From: UBA3006 sp031401235
GTDB taxonomy: Bacteria; Actinomycetota; Acidimicrobiia; Acidimicrobiales; Ilumatobacteraceae
Length of the DNA: 64,000 nt
NCBI GenBank assembly: GCA_031401235.1
Contig: JANNRJ010000010.1
Coordinates: 62,001-126,000 of the forward strand
Direction of reading: 5' to 3'
In this document: positions 40,919 to 51,100 of the stretch, in pieces
How the letters are laid out: the number at the start of each line of letters is the position of its first letter
Numbering within the stretch: position 1 is the stretch's first letter
Notes under the pieces: generated by a model
What the model was told of the DNA's origin: nothing
The model's database searches: none
What the model saw: the letters and a program-made list of their open reading frames with translations, nothing else
Made by a program: the position numbers and the translations under genes

Positions 40919-42051
40919 CTAAGTGCGTTCGCCAAATCGGCAATCAAATCGTCAATATGCTCCAGCCCGACTGACAGCCGAATCAAATCATCTGGTACTT
41001 CAAGTGCGCTTCCCGCAACCGAAGCGTGGGTCATCTTGCCCGGATGTTCGATTAACGACTCAACTCCACCCAGTGATTCGGCAAGCGTAAATAGTTCAAC
41101 CCGCTTGCATACCTGCAAAGCCGATTCGATTCCGCCACGCACACGGAACGAGATCATCCCGCCGAAATCGCGCATCTGCCGTTTAGCGATCTCGTGACCC
41201 GGATGTGTCGCCAATCCCGGATATCGAACTTCGCGCACGCGATCATGTGCCACCAGAAATTCCACGATCGCTCGCGCATTTTGGCAATGGCGGTCCATCC
41301 GCACCGCCAGGGTCTTTGCACCGCGTAACACCAACCACGAGTCGAACGGTCCGGCGATCGGTCCCATTGCGTTGTGGTTATAGGCAATCTTGTCGGCCAA
41401 CTCGGCGTCCTTAACAACAATTGCGCCACCGATTACATCGCTATGCCCGCCAAGATATTTGGTCGTCGAATGAACAACGGCGTCTGCCCCAAGTTCAAGT
41501 GGCTGTTGTAGGTACGGCGAGGCAAACGTGTTATCTACGACAAGTAACGCACCAGCCGCATGGGCGATCTTGGCTAACTCCGAGATATCCGAAATGGAAA
41601 GCAACGGATTGGTTGGCGACTCTGTCCAGATGACTTTCGTCTTACCCGGCACAATCGCCGCCCGAACTGCGTCGAGGTCGCTTTGATCTACCGCTGTATG
41701 GGCGACGCCCCATGGCTCAAGCACTCGGGCGAATAGTCGGTACGACCCGCCATAGGCATCAATCGGTACGACTAGGTGATCGCCCGGACGCAGAACCGTA
41801 CGCAACAACAAATCCTCGGCGGCTAAACCTGAAGCAGTGGCAAACGCGCGAGTTCCATTTTCTAACGCGGCCAAACACTCTTCTAACGCATCGCGGGTTG
41901 GGTTGCCACTGCGGGCATATTCGTAACCGGCGCGCAAGCCTCCAACACCGTCTTGCTTAAAGGTAGACACCTGATAAATCGGTGGAACAACGGCGCCGGT
42001 GCGCGGGTCGGCCTCTTGCCCGGCATGAATGGCGGCGGTTTCAAATTCCAT
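40915..42051 (-). CDS. Cystathionine gamma-synthase/lyase (Cys/Met metabolism PLP enzyme)
   Basis: A 378-residue enzyme. YEYARSGNPTRDALEECLA and VHSTTKYLGGHSDV with the PLP Lys198 are diagnostic, as is VESLIEHPGKMTHA near the end. The family includes gamma-synthase (MetB) and gamma-lyase. Because the gene directly follows cystathionine beta-synthase (start codon adjacent to that gene's stop), a gamma-lyase role completing cysteine synthesis from homocysteine is as likely as a synthase role. Confidence 0.92.
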   Translation of the reverse strand: MEFETAAIHAGQEADPRTGAVVPPIYQVSTFKQDGVGGLRAGYEYARSGNPTRDALEECLAALENGTRAFATASGLAAEDLLLRTVLRPGDHLVVPIDAYGGSYRLFARVLEPWGVAHTAVDQSDLDAVRAAIVPGKTKVIWTESPTNPLLSISDISELAKIAHAAGALLVVDNTFASPYLQQPLELGADAVVHSTTKYLGGHSDVIGGAIVVKDAELADKIAYNHNAMGPIAGPFDSWLVLRGAKTLAVRMDRHCQNARAIVEFLVAHDRVREVRYPGLATHPGHEIAKRQMRDFGGMISFRVRGGIESALQVCKRVELFTLAESLGGVESLIEHPGKMTHASVAGSALEVPDDLIRLSVGLEHIDDLIADLANALS

Positions 42052-43413
42052 TTATGACGTCACATATCCAAGAAGGTCTTGCCTGGTCAAGACGCCAATT
42101 GGTTTGCCGTCATCAAGGACCGTCACCGCGCTCACCGTTTCGAAGGCGGTGACCGCCGCCGAGACCGGCTCTTTACTTCCAATCATTGGAAATGGGGGAC
42201 TCATGTGCATGTGCACCTGATCTGATAACGCTGCTTTGCCGGTAAAAATTGCATCTAGTAGCGCCGACTCTTCCACTGACCCAACAATTTCACCAACCAT
42301 CACCGGTGGCTCGGCCTTAACAACTGGCATTTGCGAAACGTCATACTCGCGCAAAATATCGATCGCTTCTCGAATCGTCTCGGTCGGATGGGTGTGTACC
42401 AATGACGGCAGATTTCCCGTCTTTTTTAGCAAAACATGTCCAACGGTTTCGTCGTCGCCACGGCCAAGAAAACCGTACTTACGCATCCAATCGTCGTTGA
42501 AAACTTTGCCAAGATATCCGCGCCCACCATCGGGGAGAATGATCACTACGAGGTCGCCCTTTTTCGCTCGCTTGGCCACATCCAACCCGGCAACTACCGC
42601 TAAACCGCACGAGCCGCCAACGAGCAGTCCTTCTTCTTGTGCCAGTCGACGGGTCATTTCGAAAGCTTCTCCATCGGAAACGGCGATGATCTCGTCTACG
42701 ACTTTTGGATCGTACGCTGTGGGCCAAAAATCCTCGCCAACGCCTTCTACTAAATATGGTCTGCCGGTTCCGCCCGAATACACACTGCCTTCCGGATCGG
42801 CGCCGATCATCCGCACGGCACCGTGGCTCACTTCTTTCAAATATTTGCCGATCCCAGAAATCGTGCCGCCAGTTCCTACACCGGCAACAACGTGAGTGAC
42901 TTTTCCGTCGGTATCTTTCCAAATTTCAGGTCCCGTTGTTTCGTAATGAGAAAGCGCATTATTTGGATTTGAATATTGATCGGGTTTCCACGCCCCAGGA
43001 ATCTCTTTCGTCAGCCTTGCACTCACCGAGTAGTACGACGTTGGATCTTCTGGGTCAACGGCCGTTGGGCACGTGATCACTTCGGCCCCGTACGCGCGCA
43101 AGACCGCAATCTTGTCTGGCGAAACTTTGTCCGGGCAAACAAACACACATTTATATCCACGTTGTTGGGCCACCAGGGCAAGTCCGATTCCGGTGTTACC
43201 ACTGGTTGGCTCGACGATTGTTCCACCTGGGGCAAGCAGACCCGCCTCTTCGGCAGCATCGACCATCCGCACCGCAATTCGATCCTTAACCGAGCCACCG
43301 GGATTTAGATATTCAACTTTGACTACAACATCAGCTGCCAAACCTGCGGCGACCTTGTTCAATCTGAGCAGGGGAGTATTGCCAATCAGATCGACGATTG
43401 AGTCATAAATCAT
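42052..43413 (-). CDS. cbs: Cystathionine beta-synthase
   Basis: A 453-residue PLP enzyme condensing serine with homocysteine. NPGGSVKDRIAVRM carries the PLP Lys43, EPTSGNTGIGLAL and GVGTGGTISGIGKYL bind the substrate and phosphate. A C-terminal pair of CBS domains follows residue 330 (LVHTHPTETIREAIDIL and a second ending GVLTRQDLLGYV), which distinguishes it from plain cysteine synthase. It forms a two-gene transsulfuration operon with the next gene, the same order as in mycobacteria. Confidence 0.95.
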   Translation of the reverse strand: MIYDSIVDLIGNTPLLRLNKVAAGLAADVVVKVEYLNPGGSVKDRIAVRMVDAAEEAGLLAPGGTIVEPTSGNTGIGLALVAQQRGYKCVFVCPDKVSPDKIAVLRAYGAEVITCPTAVDPEDPTSYYSVSARLTKEIPGAWKPDQYSNPNNALSHYETTGPEIWKDTDGKVTHVVAGVGTGGTISGIGKYLKEVSHGAVRMIGADPEGSVYSGGTGRPYLVEGVGEDFWPTAYDPKVVDEIIAVSDGEAFEMTRRLAQEEGLLVGGSCGLAVVAGLDVAKRAKKGDLVVIILPDGGRGYLGKVFNDDWMRKYGFLGRGDDETVGHVLLKKTGNLPSLVHTHPTETIREAIDILREYDVSQMPVVKAEPPVMVGEIVGSVEESALLDAIFTGKAALSDQVHMHMSPPFPMIGSKEPVSAAVTAFETVSAVTVLDDGKPIGVLTRQDLLGYVTS

Positions 43414-43441
43414 GTCGTCACACTACCGAGCGTCAATGCCG

Positions 43442-43678
43442 CTATTTGTTCCTGCCCACAGCCCTAAAAAATTTGCCGAATATTCCGGCCAATTTGCCTT
43501 TTGGCCCGCCCTTTTTCTGAGCACTTTCGGCGTAAGTCTCTGCCAATTCGGCGTCCGCCTTCACCGTTTCAGAAATCGAGACCTTGCCGTCTTGATTTAA
43601 ATCGAAAAACGAGTCCATCCCGCTTTCGCTTACCCCGTTCAATTTCCGATCCTTATCGTTGTTCATGTCTTGGTTCAT
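43442..43678 (-). CDS. Small protein with an EF-hand-like calcium-binding loop
   Basis: About 78 residues from ATG 43676-43678. FFDLNQDGKVSISETV matches the EF-hand loop D-x-N-x-D-G-x-(V/I)-S-x-x-E, with flanking helices. The C-terminus is basic and glycine-rich with a short hydrophobic helix. No signal peptide is seen. An earlier TTG and a later ATG are possible starts. It has 28 bases to the cbs start and the same direction. Confidence 0.6.
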   Translation of the reverse strand: MNQDMNNDKDRKLNGVSESGMDSFFDLNQDGKVSISETVKADAELAETYAESAQKKGGPKGKLAGIFGKFFRAVGRNK

Positions 43679-43731
43679 ATGTGTCGTCAAACTACCACTG
43701 CATTGGAATTCGCGCCGCCTCGCGACTAGTG

Positions 43732-44100
43732 CTACCTGATGAGTGTGGCGAAAATGGCCAGCATGGCCAGGTTGGCGGTGATGACTGCACCGGAGAAAAT
43801 CATTCCCCCACGAAACATAGTACGCGTGAATTCATCGCGGAATTTATCGAACTTCGCGTCAGTTTCAGTTGCATGTACCCGAAAATCGCCGCGCAGCTGT
43901 TCATGTTTGGAGTCAACTTCGGTAGAAATATTGCGTAAATCGCCACGAATTTGATCAAACTTGGTGTCAATTCTGATCGCCAGGAGACGCAGGTCACCGC
44001 GTGTTGATGGTTCGTTCCATTTCGGATCCAAACCTTCGCTCATGAAATGTCCCAATCGATTGACTCCACTCATATCTGCGGTGCTGACCATTCTTGTCAT
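43732..44100 (-). CDS. Coiled-coil protein with C-terminal membrane anchor
   Basis: Up to 122 residues. The middle forms a helix with spaced motifs TKFDQIRGDLRNI, SKHEQLRGDFRV and AKFDKFRDEFTR, about one every 18 residues; the last 25 residues are a hydrophobic segment. The plan is the same as the protein at 14 kb and the next gene. Starts at 44100, 44073 or 44043 are all possible, none with a clear Shine-Dalgarno. Function unknown. Confidence 0.65.
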   Translation of the reverse strand: MTRMVSTADMSGVNRLGHFMSEGLDPKWNEPSTRGDLRLLAIRIDTKFDQIRGDLRNISTEVDSKHEQLRGDFRVHATETDAKFDKFRDEFTRTMFRGGMIFSGAVITANLAMLAIFATLIR

Positions 44101-44142
44101 TTCAAAAATTTGAGCAGTGTCTCAATTCGTGATAACGGTTAT

Positions 44143-44655
44143 TCATCCAAAAAGGTTGCCAGCCATCTGAGCAAAAACACTCAGAAGTGCAATTGCAAAT
44201 CCAAATATGAGGAACTTGTCAGATTTCGCTCGTTCCGCAAATTTCTCGTTGATCTCACTCGATAGTTTTTCCCTCTCAACCTTATGTTCAGTGTTGCTGT
44301 TGTCGATTCGCTGGCCGAGGTTGCTGATCTGCTGGCCTAGTTCGATTTTCAGGTTGTCGATTCGCTGGCCTAAGTTGTTCTCGACTCCGTCAATTCGTGT
44401 TCCTAGGTTGTCGATTCGCTGGCCTAGGTTGTTCTCGACTCCGTCAATTCGCTGACAGAGTTTGTCGTCAACATGATCTATCTTGTCGTTGAGGTGTTCG
44501 AGACCCATGTGTAATTGGGTGAAACCGGCATCGGCTCGAACCGCCAGTATCCGCACCGTGGCGTTGGTCGCCGGTTGGCTCTGGTCCTCACCCTTGCTCT
44601 CGGTCACGGTCTCTTCCATTCGATGACTGTTAATAATTGCTGGTTGGTTTGACAT
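44143..44655 (-). CDS. Repeat-containing coiled-coil protein with C-terminal membrane anchor
   Basis: A 170-residue protein. The central region is built from an 18-residue unit around NLGQRIDNL and RIDGVENNL, followed by a charged helix and a C-terminal hydrophobic segment (FLIFGFAIALLSVFAQMAG). At the DNA level two units are almost identical, so the repeat has expanded recently. It is adjacent to a related protein and likely cytoplasmic and tail-anchored. Function unknown; phage-tail-fibre-like or scaffold coiled coils can look alike. Confidence 0.7.
   Translation of the reverse strand: MSNQPAIINSHRMEETVTESKGEDQSQPATNATVRILAVRADAGFTQLHMGLEHLNDKIDHVDDKLCQRIDGVENNLGQRIDNLGTRIDGVENNLGQRIDNLKIELGQQISNLGQRIDNSNTEHKVEREKLSSEINEKFAERAKSDKFLIFGFAIALLSVFAQMAGNLFG
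44351..44451. repeat. Tandem 54-bp repeat within the coiled-coil gene
   Basis: The 47 bases from 44351 recur from 44405 with one difference, a 54-base (18-codon) period. It preserves the reading frame and the coiled-coil register. Confidence 0.8.
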
Positions 44656-44668
44656 GTCACATCGCTTT

Positions 44669-44763
44669 CACGGTTGGTGGCTACTTTGAAACGATGTGTG
44701 CCAACCGTGATCGAATGCGAACGCTGGCTCTAGTCATAACTCAGTTCCAGTCATTTGTAAATG
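44669..44763. promoter_or_regulatory. Control region upstream of recC
   Basis: The 216 bases between the coiled-coil gene and recC contain no gene. CACGGTTGG (44669-44677) and CCAACCGTG (44701-44709) form a perfect inverted repeat with a 23-base gap, and the near-palindrome CATTTGTAAATG occurs at 44752-44763, identical to one upstream of the 14-kb coiled-coil gene. Confidence 0.4.
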
Positions 44764-44871
44764 TGCTTACCAAAATTGGTGGCGACTACCTGTGTGTACA
44801 ACACCCCGTGCGTATTGTCATTGCGAGCATCACGAAGCGAGTTTCCGCACGCCCGAGTACTTTGGAGACCT

Positions 44872-47800
44872 ATGCCGTTGAGAGTTGAATATGTCGGGCG
44901 GCTTGACGACATCATCGAACCCGCGGTGGCGTACCTCTCACAGCCGGTTGACCTGTTCGATAGGCAGCACCTTGTCGTCCCGACGGCCGGTGTCAAGGCC
45001 TGGCTGATGCCCGAACTGGCCAAGCATCTCGGTGCCAGCGGCAAGCAGGACGGCATTGTTGCCAACGTTCACGTTGATTATCCGGGCGCGTTGTCAAAGT
45101 TTCTCGCACCGACACAACCAGGTCAGATCAACCCGTGGTCGATTGAACGTCTGACATTTGAAGTGCTCGCAGTCATCACCAACAATCCCGCGTATTCCAA
45201 AATCATTAAGCGTTCAGGTGGTCCACTACTGGCGGCGCGGGCAATTGCCGATCGATTCGATCGCTATCACGTCCGTCGGCCGACAATGATTCGCGAGTGG
45301 GAGAAGAAGTCTCCATTTCTCAGCCCCACGGCAAACGACGAAGTACTCAGAGGTCAACGCGTCACTAAACGACTCAACCCCGACGACATGTGGCAGTACG
45401 AATTATGGCGTGCCGTCCGAAAACGGATCGATGAACCCAGTCCTCCGGCAGGCCAACTCCAACCAAACGGTGACGTACCCAAACAATTGTTGGTGGTCGG
45501 TTTGCAATCCCTCAGCCTGCATCAAATAGAGGTGCTTCAACATCTGGCAAAAGTCTGCGAAATAAAGGTGTTGCTTGTGCACCCATCGGCGCCACTGCAA
45601 GAGCGTTGGGCAAACACCACGCCCATTACGGGTGGTCTGGCACCACTACGCAGTGACACGGAGATTCCCGAAGATGCCGATCCGCTGGTGTACGCCTGGC
45701 TGCGCGGCACGCACGAAACACAAACCTTGCTCGCGTCGCAAGGCATTTCCCCAACGCACACAACGCACCCACAGACACCACCCGCCGACAACCTGCTGGG
45801 TCGTTTGCAGCACATCGTCAATTACACACGTGTCGCTACGCCAACAGCATTCGACCCAACTGACCACTCGCTACTCATTCATCGCTGTCACAACATCGGT
45901 CGTCAAGTCGAAGTCCTGCACGATGCACTTCTGCATGCCTTTGCCGAACTGCCAGATCTGCAGCCGCATGAAATAGTCATCCTCAGCCCTGACATCGCCA
46001 GCGTGGCGCCGTATCTGCAGGCAACATTCGCTCGCAAAATCAACCTGGACGGTCGCACCGTGCAACTGCCACTCGTGGTCGCCGACCGCGGAATCCGCGA
46101 AGTCAGCCTCGGTGCCGAGTTGCTCGGCAACTTGCTCGAACTCACTGGTTCGCGTTGCTCGGTGGATGGTGTCATGTTGGTTGCCACGTCTCCACTCGTG
46201 CTGGATCAACTTGGTGTCACCAGCAAAACTGTCGAAACCTGGCAGCGCTACGTCGAGCGCACCAACATCCGCTGGGGTCTCACCGCCGAGCATCGAAGTC
46301 GTGTCGGCCTGAATGCCGGTGCAATCGAAGCCCACAGTTGGAAACTCGGCCTCGAGCGCATGATCCTGGGCGCAACTCTGCCTGATGCCACCTCAGCACC
46401 AGCACTTGGCGGGGTAGTGCCACTTGATGATGTAGACCTCGCCGATATCGACGACATCGCCGCACTCATTCGGGTGTTCGATGTAGTGCTGGATCTCGAT
46501 CAGTACACGGCCTGCGATCGCACGGTTGCCGAGTGGTGCAACGCCCTCGAACTCGCCCTCCTCACGTTGTGCGGCAAAGACAGCAGCGAACTTGAATCGC
46601 CGCTACGCCAACTTGAATTGTTACGTACAGCCTCAAACGACATTGCAGTTCCATTTACTGACGTCAAGGTGTTGGTCGGCGACATGCTCGGTGCGGTTGC
46701 CGGCCGCCAACCCTTGCGCACCGGCGCCATCACCGCCACAAGCATGGTGCCATTGCGGGGTGTGCCGTACCGCGTGGTGTGTGTTGTGGGTTTTGATGAC
46801 GGCGCAATCGGTGGCGCAGATGCCGAAGGTGATGATCTCATCGAACGCCAACGTCTAATGGGCGATCACGATGCGCGCCTAGAAGTTCGCCGAGCCCTGC
46901 TTGATGCCATGCTTGCCGCGCGGGATCGCCTGATCATCACCTGCACCGGTACGAGCATCAAAAACAACACCATGTTGCCGCTCGTTACACCGCTCGCCGA
47001 GTTTGTTGACTTCGCTCGTCGTGCCGGTGTCGGTACCGATGACACCACCAAACTCAGCAGAATCGAAATTGTTCATCCGCGCCACGCCAGTAGCCCCGCC
47101 AACTTCATGCTCAACGGTGTGCAGCCCGGCGTTATCTGGAGCCACGACCCGGCAGCACGTACGGCCGCCACCAATCTTGGCCACGCCACTACACCACTAA
47201 CTAGAGGTATCGGCACCCAACCGGACATGCCGGTGATTGAACTCAGCGCACTCGAGCAACTCGTGCGCGACCCATTGCGGTTGTTCGTCCAACACACACT
47301 CGGCATCAACACCTGGCGCGACAACGAAGCCACCACACCGGCCACCTTCCCGTTGGCCCTCACCACTCGCGAGCATCGCGATCTCAGTGAGCAACTGTTG
47401 CAGGTTTTGCTGAACAACACCGATACAAAAGCAGAAGCCGAGTGGCAACATGCGTTGCAGATCAGCGGGTTGCTTCCCGTTGGAGTATTTGGCGATGCCC
47501 AACTCACCGAACTCACGCAACTGGCGCATGGCATCGTCGCCGAAGCGGGCGAAAAACAAGTTCCGCTACAGGGTGGTTCCACCCATGACATTCACTGCAT
47601 GGCCGGCAGTTTCCAGGTTGTTGGTCGAATCGAGCGAGTGCATGCAGAAACTACGCAAATGGTCATGCTCAGCACCGAAGACGACTTCGACAAACTCAAA
47701 CCCATCGCCGCCTTGCGACTGCTTGTCGCCACGGCCCATGGTGTACCGGTAGATCGTCTGGTCGTCGTCAATCGTCACAACAAATGGAAGCCCGGCGCAC

Positions 47801-48180
47801 TCAACACCAGAGGCGCCCCCGCCCCAGTTGCCCAAATCCGCACCCTCCGTTTTGATGCCCCAATCGATCAGACTCAAGCCCAAGCTCGCCTCGCCGTTCT
47901 GTGCGATCTCGTGCGGACCGCACTCGTTTCACCGTGTGCCAGTTTCGGCGGGGCAGCCACTGACACTCTCGCCGATCGTGCCGACGGCCGCAAAACATTT
48001 GACCAATTCGTGCACGGCAGGTCGTACGAGTACTCATCAGAACTGGTTGTCTACGGTGCCGGCCCACAATTTGATGATGTCTTTGTTGCCAACGCACCAG
48101 AACTTGCATTTCGCGCCCGCTTCGATAGCCAGTTCACCGTCACGTACGACAGATCGTCCAAGGAATATCTCATCTCATGA
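44872..48180 (+). CDS. recC: Exodeoxyribonuclease V subunit gamma
   Basis: A 1102-residue RecC-like protein, the non-catalytic helicase-fold subunit that splits strands and reads Chi. The start PLRVEYVGRLDDI, then LVVPTAGVKAWLMPELAK and the FLAPTQ region, and the later GAITATSMVPLRGVPYRVVCVVGFDDG resemble RecC of actinobacteria. ATG 44872 has GGAG at the right distance; the 37-residue upstream extension is rejected. The stop overlaps recB (ATGA). Confidence 0.93.
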   Translation: MPLRVEYVGRLDDIIEPAVAYLSQPVDLFDRQHLVVPTAGVKAWLMPELAKHLGASGKQDGIVANVHVDYPGALSKFLAPTQPGQINPWSIERLTFEVLAVITNNPAYSKIIKRSGGPLLAARAIADRFDRYHVRRPTMIREWEKKSPFLSPTANDEVLRGQRVTKRLNPDDMWQYELWRAVRKRIDEPSPPAGQLQPNGDVPKQLLVVGLQSLSLHQIEVLQHLAKVCEIKVLLVHPSAPLQERWANTTPITGGLAPLRSDTEIPEDADPLVYAWLRGTHETQTLLASQGISPTHTTHPQTPPADNLLGRLQHIVNYTRVATPTAFDPTDHSLLIHRCHNIGRQVEVLHDALLHAFAELPDLQPHEIVILSPDIASVAPYLQATFARKINLDGRTVQLPLVVADRGIREVSLGAELLGNLLELTGSRCSVDGVMLVATSPLVLDQLGVTSKTVETWQRYVERTNIRWGLTAEHRSRVGLNAGAIEAHSWKLGLERMILGATLPDATSAPALGGVVPLDDVDLADIDDIAALIRVFDVVLDLDQYTACDRTVAEWCNALELALLTLCGKDSSELESPLRQLELLRTASNDIAVPFTDVKVLVGDMLGAVAGRQPLRTGAITATSMVPLRGVPYRVVCVVGFDDGAIGGADAEGDDLIERQRLMGDHDARLEVRRALLDAMLAARDRLIITCTGTSIKNNTMLPLVTPLAEFVDFARRAGVGTDDTTKLSRIEIVHPRHASSPANFMLNGVQPGVIWSHDPAARTAATNLGHATTPLTRGIGTQPDMPVIELSALEQLVRDPLRLFVQHTLGINTWRDNEATTPATFPLALTTREHRDLSEQLLQVLLNNTDTKAEAEWQHALQISGLLPVGVFGDAQLTELTQLAHGIVAEAGEKQVPLQGGSTHDIHCMAGSFQVVGRIERVHAETTQMVMLSTEDDFDKLKPIAALRLLVATAHGVPVDRLVVVNRHNKWKPGALNTRGAPAPVAQIRTLRFDAPIDQTQAQARLAVLCDLVRTALVSPCASFGGAATDTLADRADGRKTFDQFVHGRSYEYSSELVVYGAGPQFDDVFVANAPELAFRARFDSQFTVTYDRSSKEYLIS

Positions 48181-51100
48181 GTACCACCAACCTCTCGCTC
48201 ACCACCGATCCATTGATCAACGGTCTTGTTGTTGAGGCCAGTGCCGGCACCGGCAAGACGTATTCGGTGGCTGCTCTTGTCACCCGCGAACTGGTCGAAC
48301 GCGAGAGCCTGCGCATCGGCGACATCCTCGTTACTACATTTACCCGTAATGCCGCGGCCGAACTCCGCGACCGTGTGCGTACCCGCTTGGTCGACACAGT
48401 CCGGCAACTACGCAGCGGTACCCCCGACAATGGTGACGAACTTGCCGAATATTTATTGCACGGTGAACCGGCAACCATCACCGCTCGCATCAAACGTCTT
48501 GAGCGTGCCGCGGTTGAATTCGATACCGCAACTATTTCCACAATTCATGCCGTGTGCACCAAGGTGCTCAAAGCAGCCGGCCTCGATACGGGCACAGGGG
48601 GAGACGACGACATCACCGCCCGCATCGTTGCTGAAGTTGTCAACGATGCCGTCGTTGCTGAGGCCCTTGCCGGTCATACATGGGATGAAACCCGCATCGC
48701 CCAATTGGTCAAGACCATGCTCAGCGATCCATTTATCGAAACATGGTTCGACCCACTGCAACACGACGAAACCGTTACCCAACAACTCAACGAACTCGGT
48801 GAAATCTTGTGCACCTGCGTCAATCGCATTCATCAGGCCATGCTCATGGACCCGAGTTTCAATGATCTGCTTCGTCGCGCCTACGAGGTCGTCAGTGATC
48901 CGTCCCGCAGCGCACTGATCAAGGAACTCCGTGATCGTTTCAGCCTCGCCATTGTGGATGAAGCCCAAGACACCGATGCCGTGCAATGGAAGTTTTTCCG
49001 TGAACTGTTCCCCGAGGTCGATACCCGTGCACTTGTCGCAGTGGGCGACCCCAAACAGGCCATCTACGGTTTTCGCGGCGCCGATGTGCGCGCCTATGTC
49101 CGCTTCAGTGCAACGGCCACCGTTCGCACGCTCACCACCAATCACCGCTCCGACAAACCCGTACTCGATGCCCTCAACGCCGCATTTGAGGGAGCAACCT
49201 TTGGCCCCAACATTTCCTATATAGAGGTATCAGCAAGTGACCGCCATGGCGAGTCGCAGATCATCAATACCGAACCTGTCCAGTTCATTGATTTAGGCCA
49301 ACTCACCAACCAAAATCAACTGGCTACCCCCGTTGCCCAACGCGTGCTCGAGTTGCTCACCAGCACCCAACTACAAAGCCCAACCGGACCCCAGCCCGTG
49401 AAGCCCAGCGACATTTGTGTACTCGTGCGAGCCACAACAGTTGCCCGCGGTGTCGAACGTGCATTACGTCGTGCTGGTATCCCAGCGGTGAGCAACGGCA
49501 CCGAAAGTGTCATGCGCGGGGCCATGGCCGGCGATATTCGCTCACTGTTCGAAGCCATGGAACGTGTCTCCAACATGGGTCGCATTCGTCGGGCGGCTGG
49601 TACAACACTGTTTGGTTTCTCGTTACGCAACGTCGGCGCACTTACCGATGAGGCCATGCTCACCGTGCAAGATCGGATCAGTGAACTGGCAACCTTGCTC
49701 CAGCATCGTGGCATCGCCGCTTGTGCCGCCGCAATCTCCGCTGATGATGCCATGATGCAACACCTCGCCGGAGGAGAGCAGGGGGAGCGCAACATCACCG
49801 ACTTCGCTCACATTATGGAAGTCATGCACGCCGCCAGTAGCGGTGGCGGTTGTACACCGGCAAAGGCCCTCGAAATCTTTTTTCAACTACTCAACACCGA
49901 CGAAAAAAGCGAACTCGTCAGCCGTCGGGTGGAAAGCGATGGCGATGCTGTCAAAGTAATGACGATCCACTCCGCCAAAGGTCTTGAGTTTCCCTGTGTG
50001 ATCGTGGCCGACCTGTGGAAGCCCAGTGAAGAGCGCCGTGGCAACTCACGACCACTTGTTTTTTACGATGGCGACCAGCGGGTAGTCGATATTGGTTTTG
50101 CACTTGGCACTGAGTCGCCGCAATCCGAAGCAGCGGTAACCAGCAGTGAAAATGATGAACTTCGTCGCCTGTTGTATGTGGCAGCCACCCGCGCCAAGCA
50201 CCACCTGACGGTGCTCGTCGCCGACACGGGTGAGGGCAATATTTTGCGCTCGGTCATGACGGCACTCCCACAACTGCGACCTGTCGCCGCATTGCCTCCA
50301 CTAACGACCTACAAAAAACCCGCATCCACAAGTACCCCAACAACACTTGCTCTTGCCAAGGCACCACCAGCCATCATCCAAACGTATCGACGCACCTCGT
50401 TCACCGGCATCACCGCCGCCCGTGAAGCATCCAACCCGCGCGATTATTTCTCACCATCTGGCTCGGGCTTTGACGAAACCGAACCGAAGAACAATCAGGG
50501 CGCGAACCCCGCCATCACCCCCGACATACCCCAACGCACGATCGCCGATCTCCCCGCCGGAACCGCCGTGGGCAGCCAGATTCACGAAATTTTTGAACTC
50601 ATCGACCCAACTGCTCAACCTCTCGAATCCGAAGTGAAGCGCGCAGTTGAACTTCGCGCCACCTCAGCACTACTGCGACCGTTTCACCACACGCTCACCA
50701 CGATGATTACCGACGCTCTGCGCACACCATTTGGTGGCCCGTTCAAAGACATTTCGTACTCAAACATCCCCACGAACGATCGCCTGGCCGAAATGGATTT
50801 CGACATGGCGCTCACTTCACTAACCAGCGGTGTTCTCGCCAGCGACATCGGCGTCGTACTCGCGAATATGCTTTCTCCGAACGACCCACTATTCAATTAC
50901 GCCCACCAACTCAGCGATACATCGTTCAATATTCCACTTGGCGGCTTACTCAACGGTTCTATTGATGCACTTCTACGACTACCTGACAGCACCGCCGAGG
51001 CACCACGCTTGGTCATTTCCGACTACAAAAGCAACAAACTTCACACCGCCGACATGACCAACCCGCTCGAGGCTTATGCACCAGCAAAACTTCTCGAGAC

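Noticed and set aside
44351..44451. CRISPR-like repetition
   Set aside because: The units are tandem with no unique spacers and encode a coiled coil in frame.
46248..47591. Long antisense frames inside recC and recB
   Set aside because: Typical shadows of a third-position-GC-rich gene; no start signals and no domain patterns.
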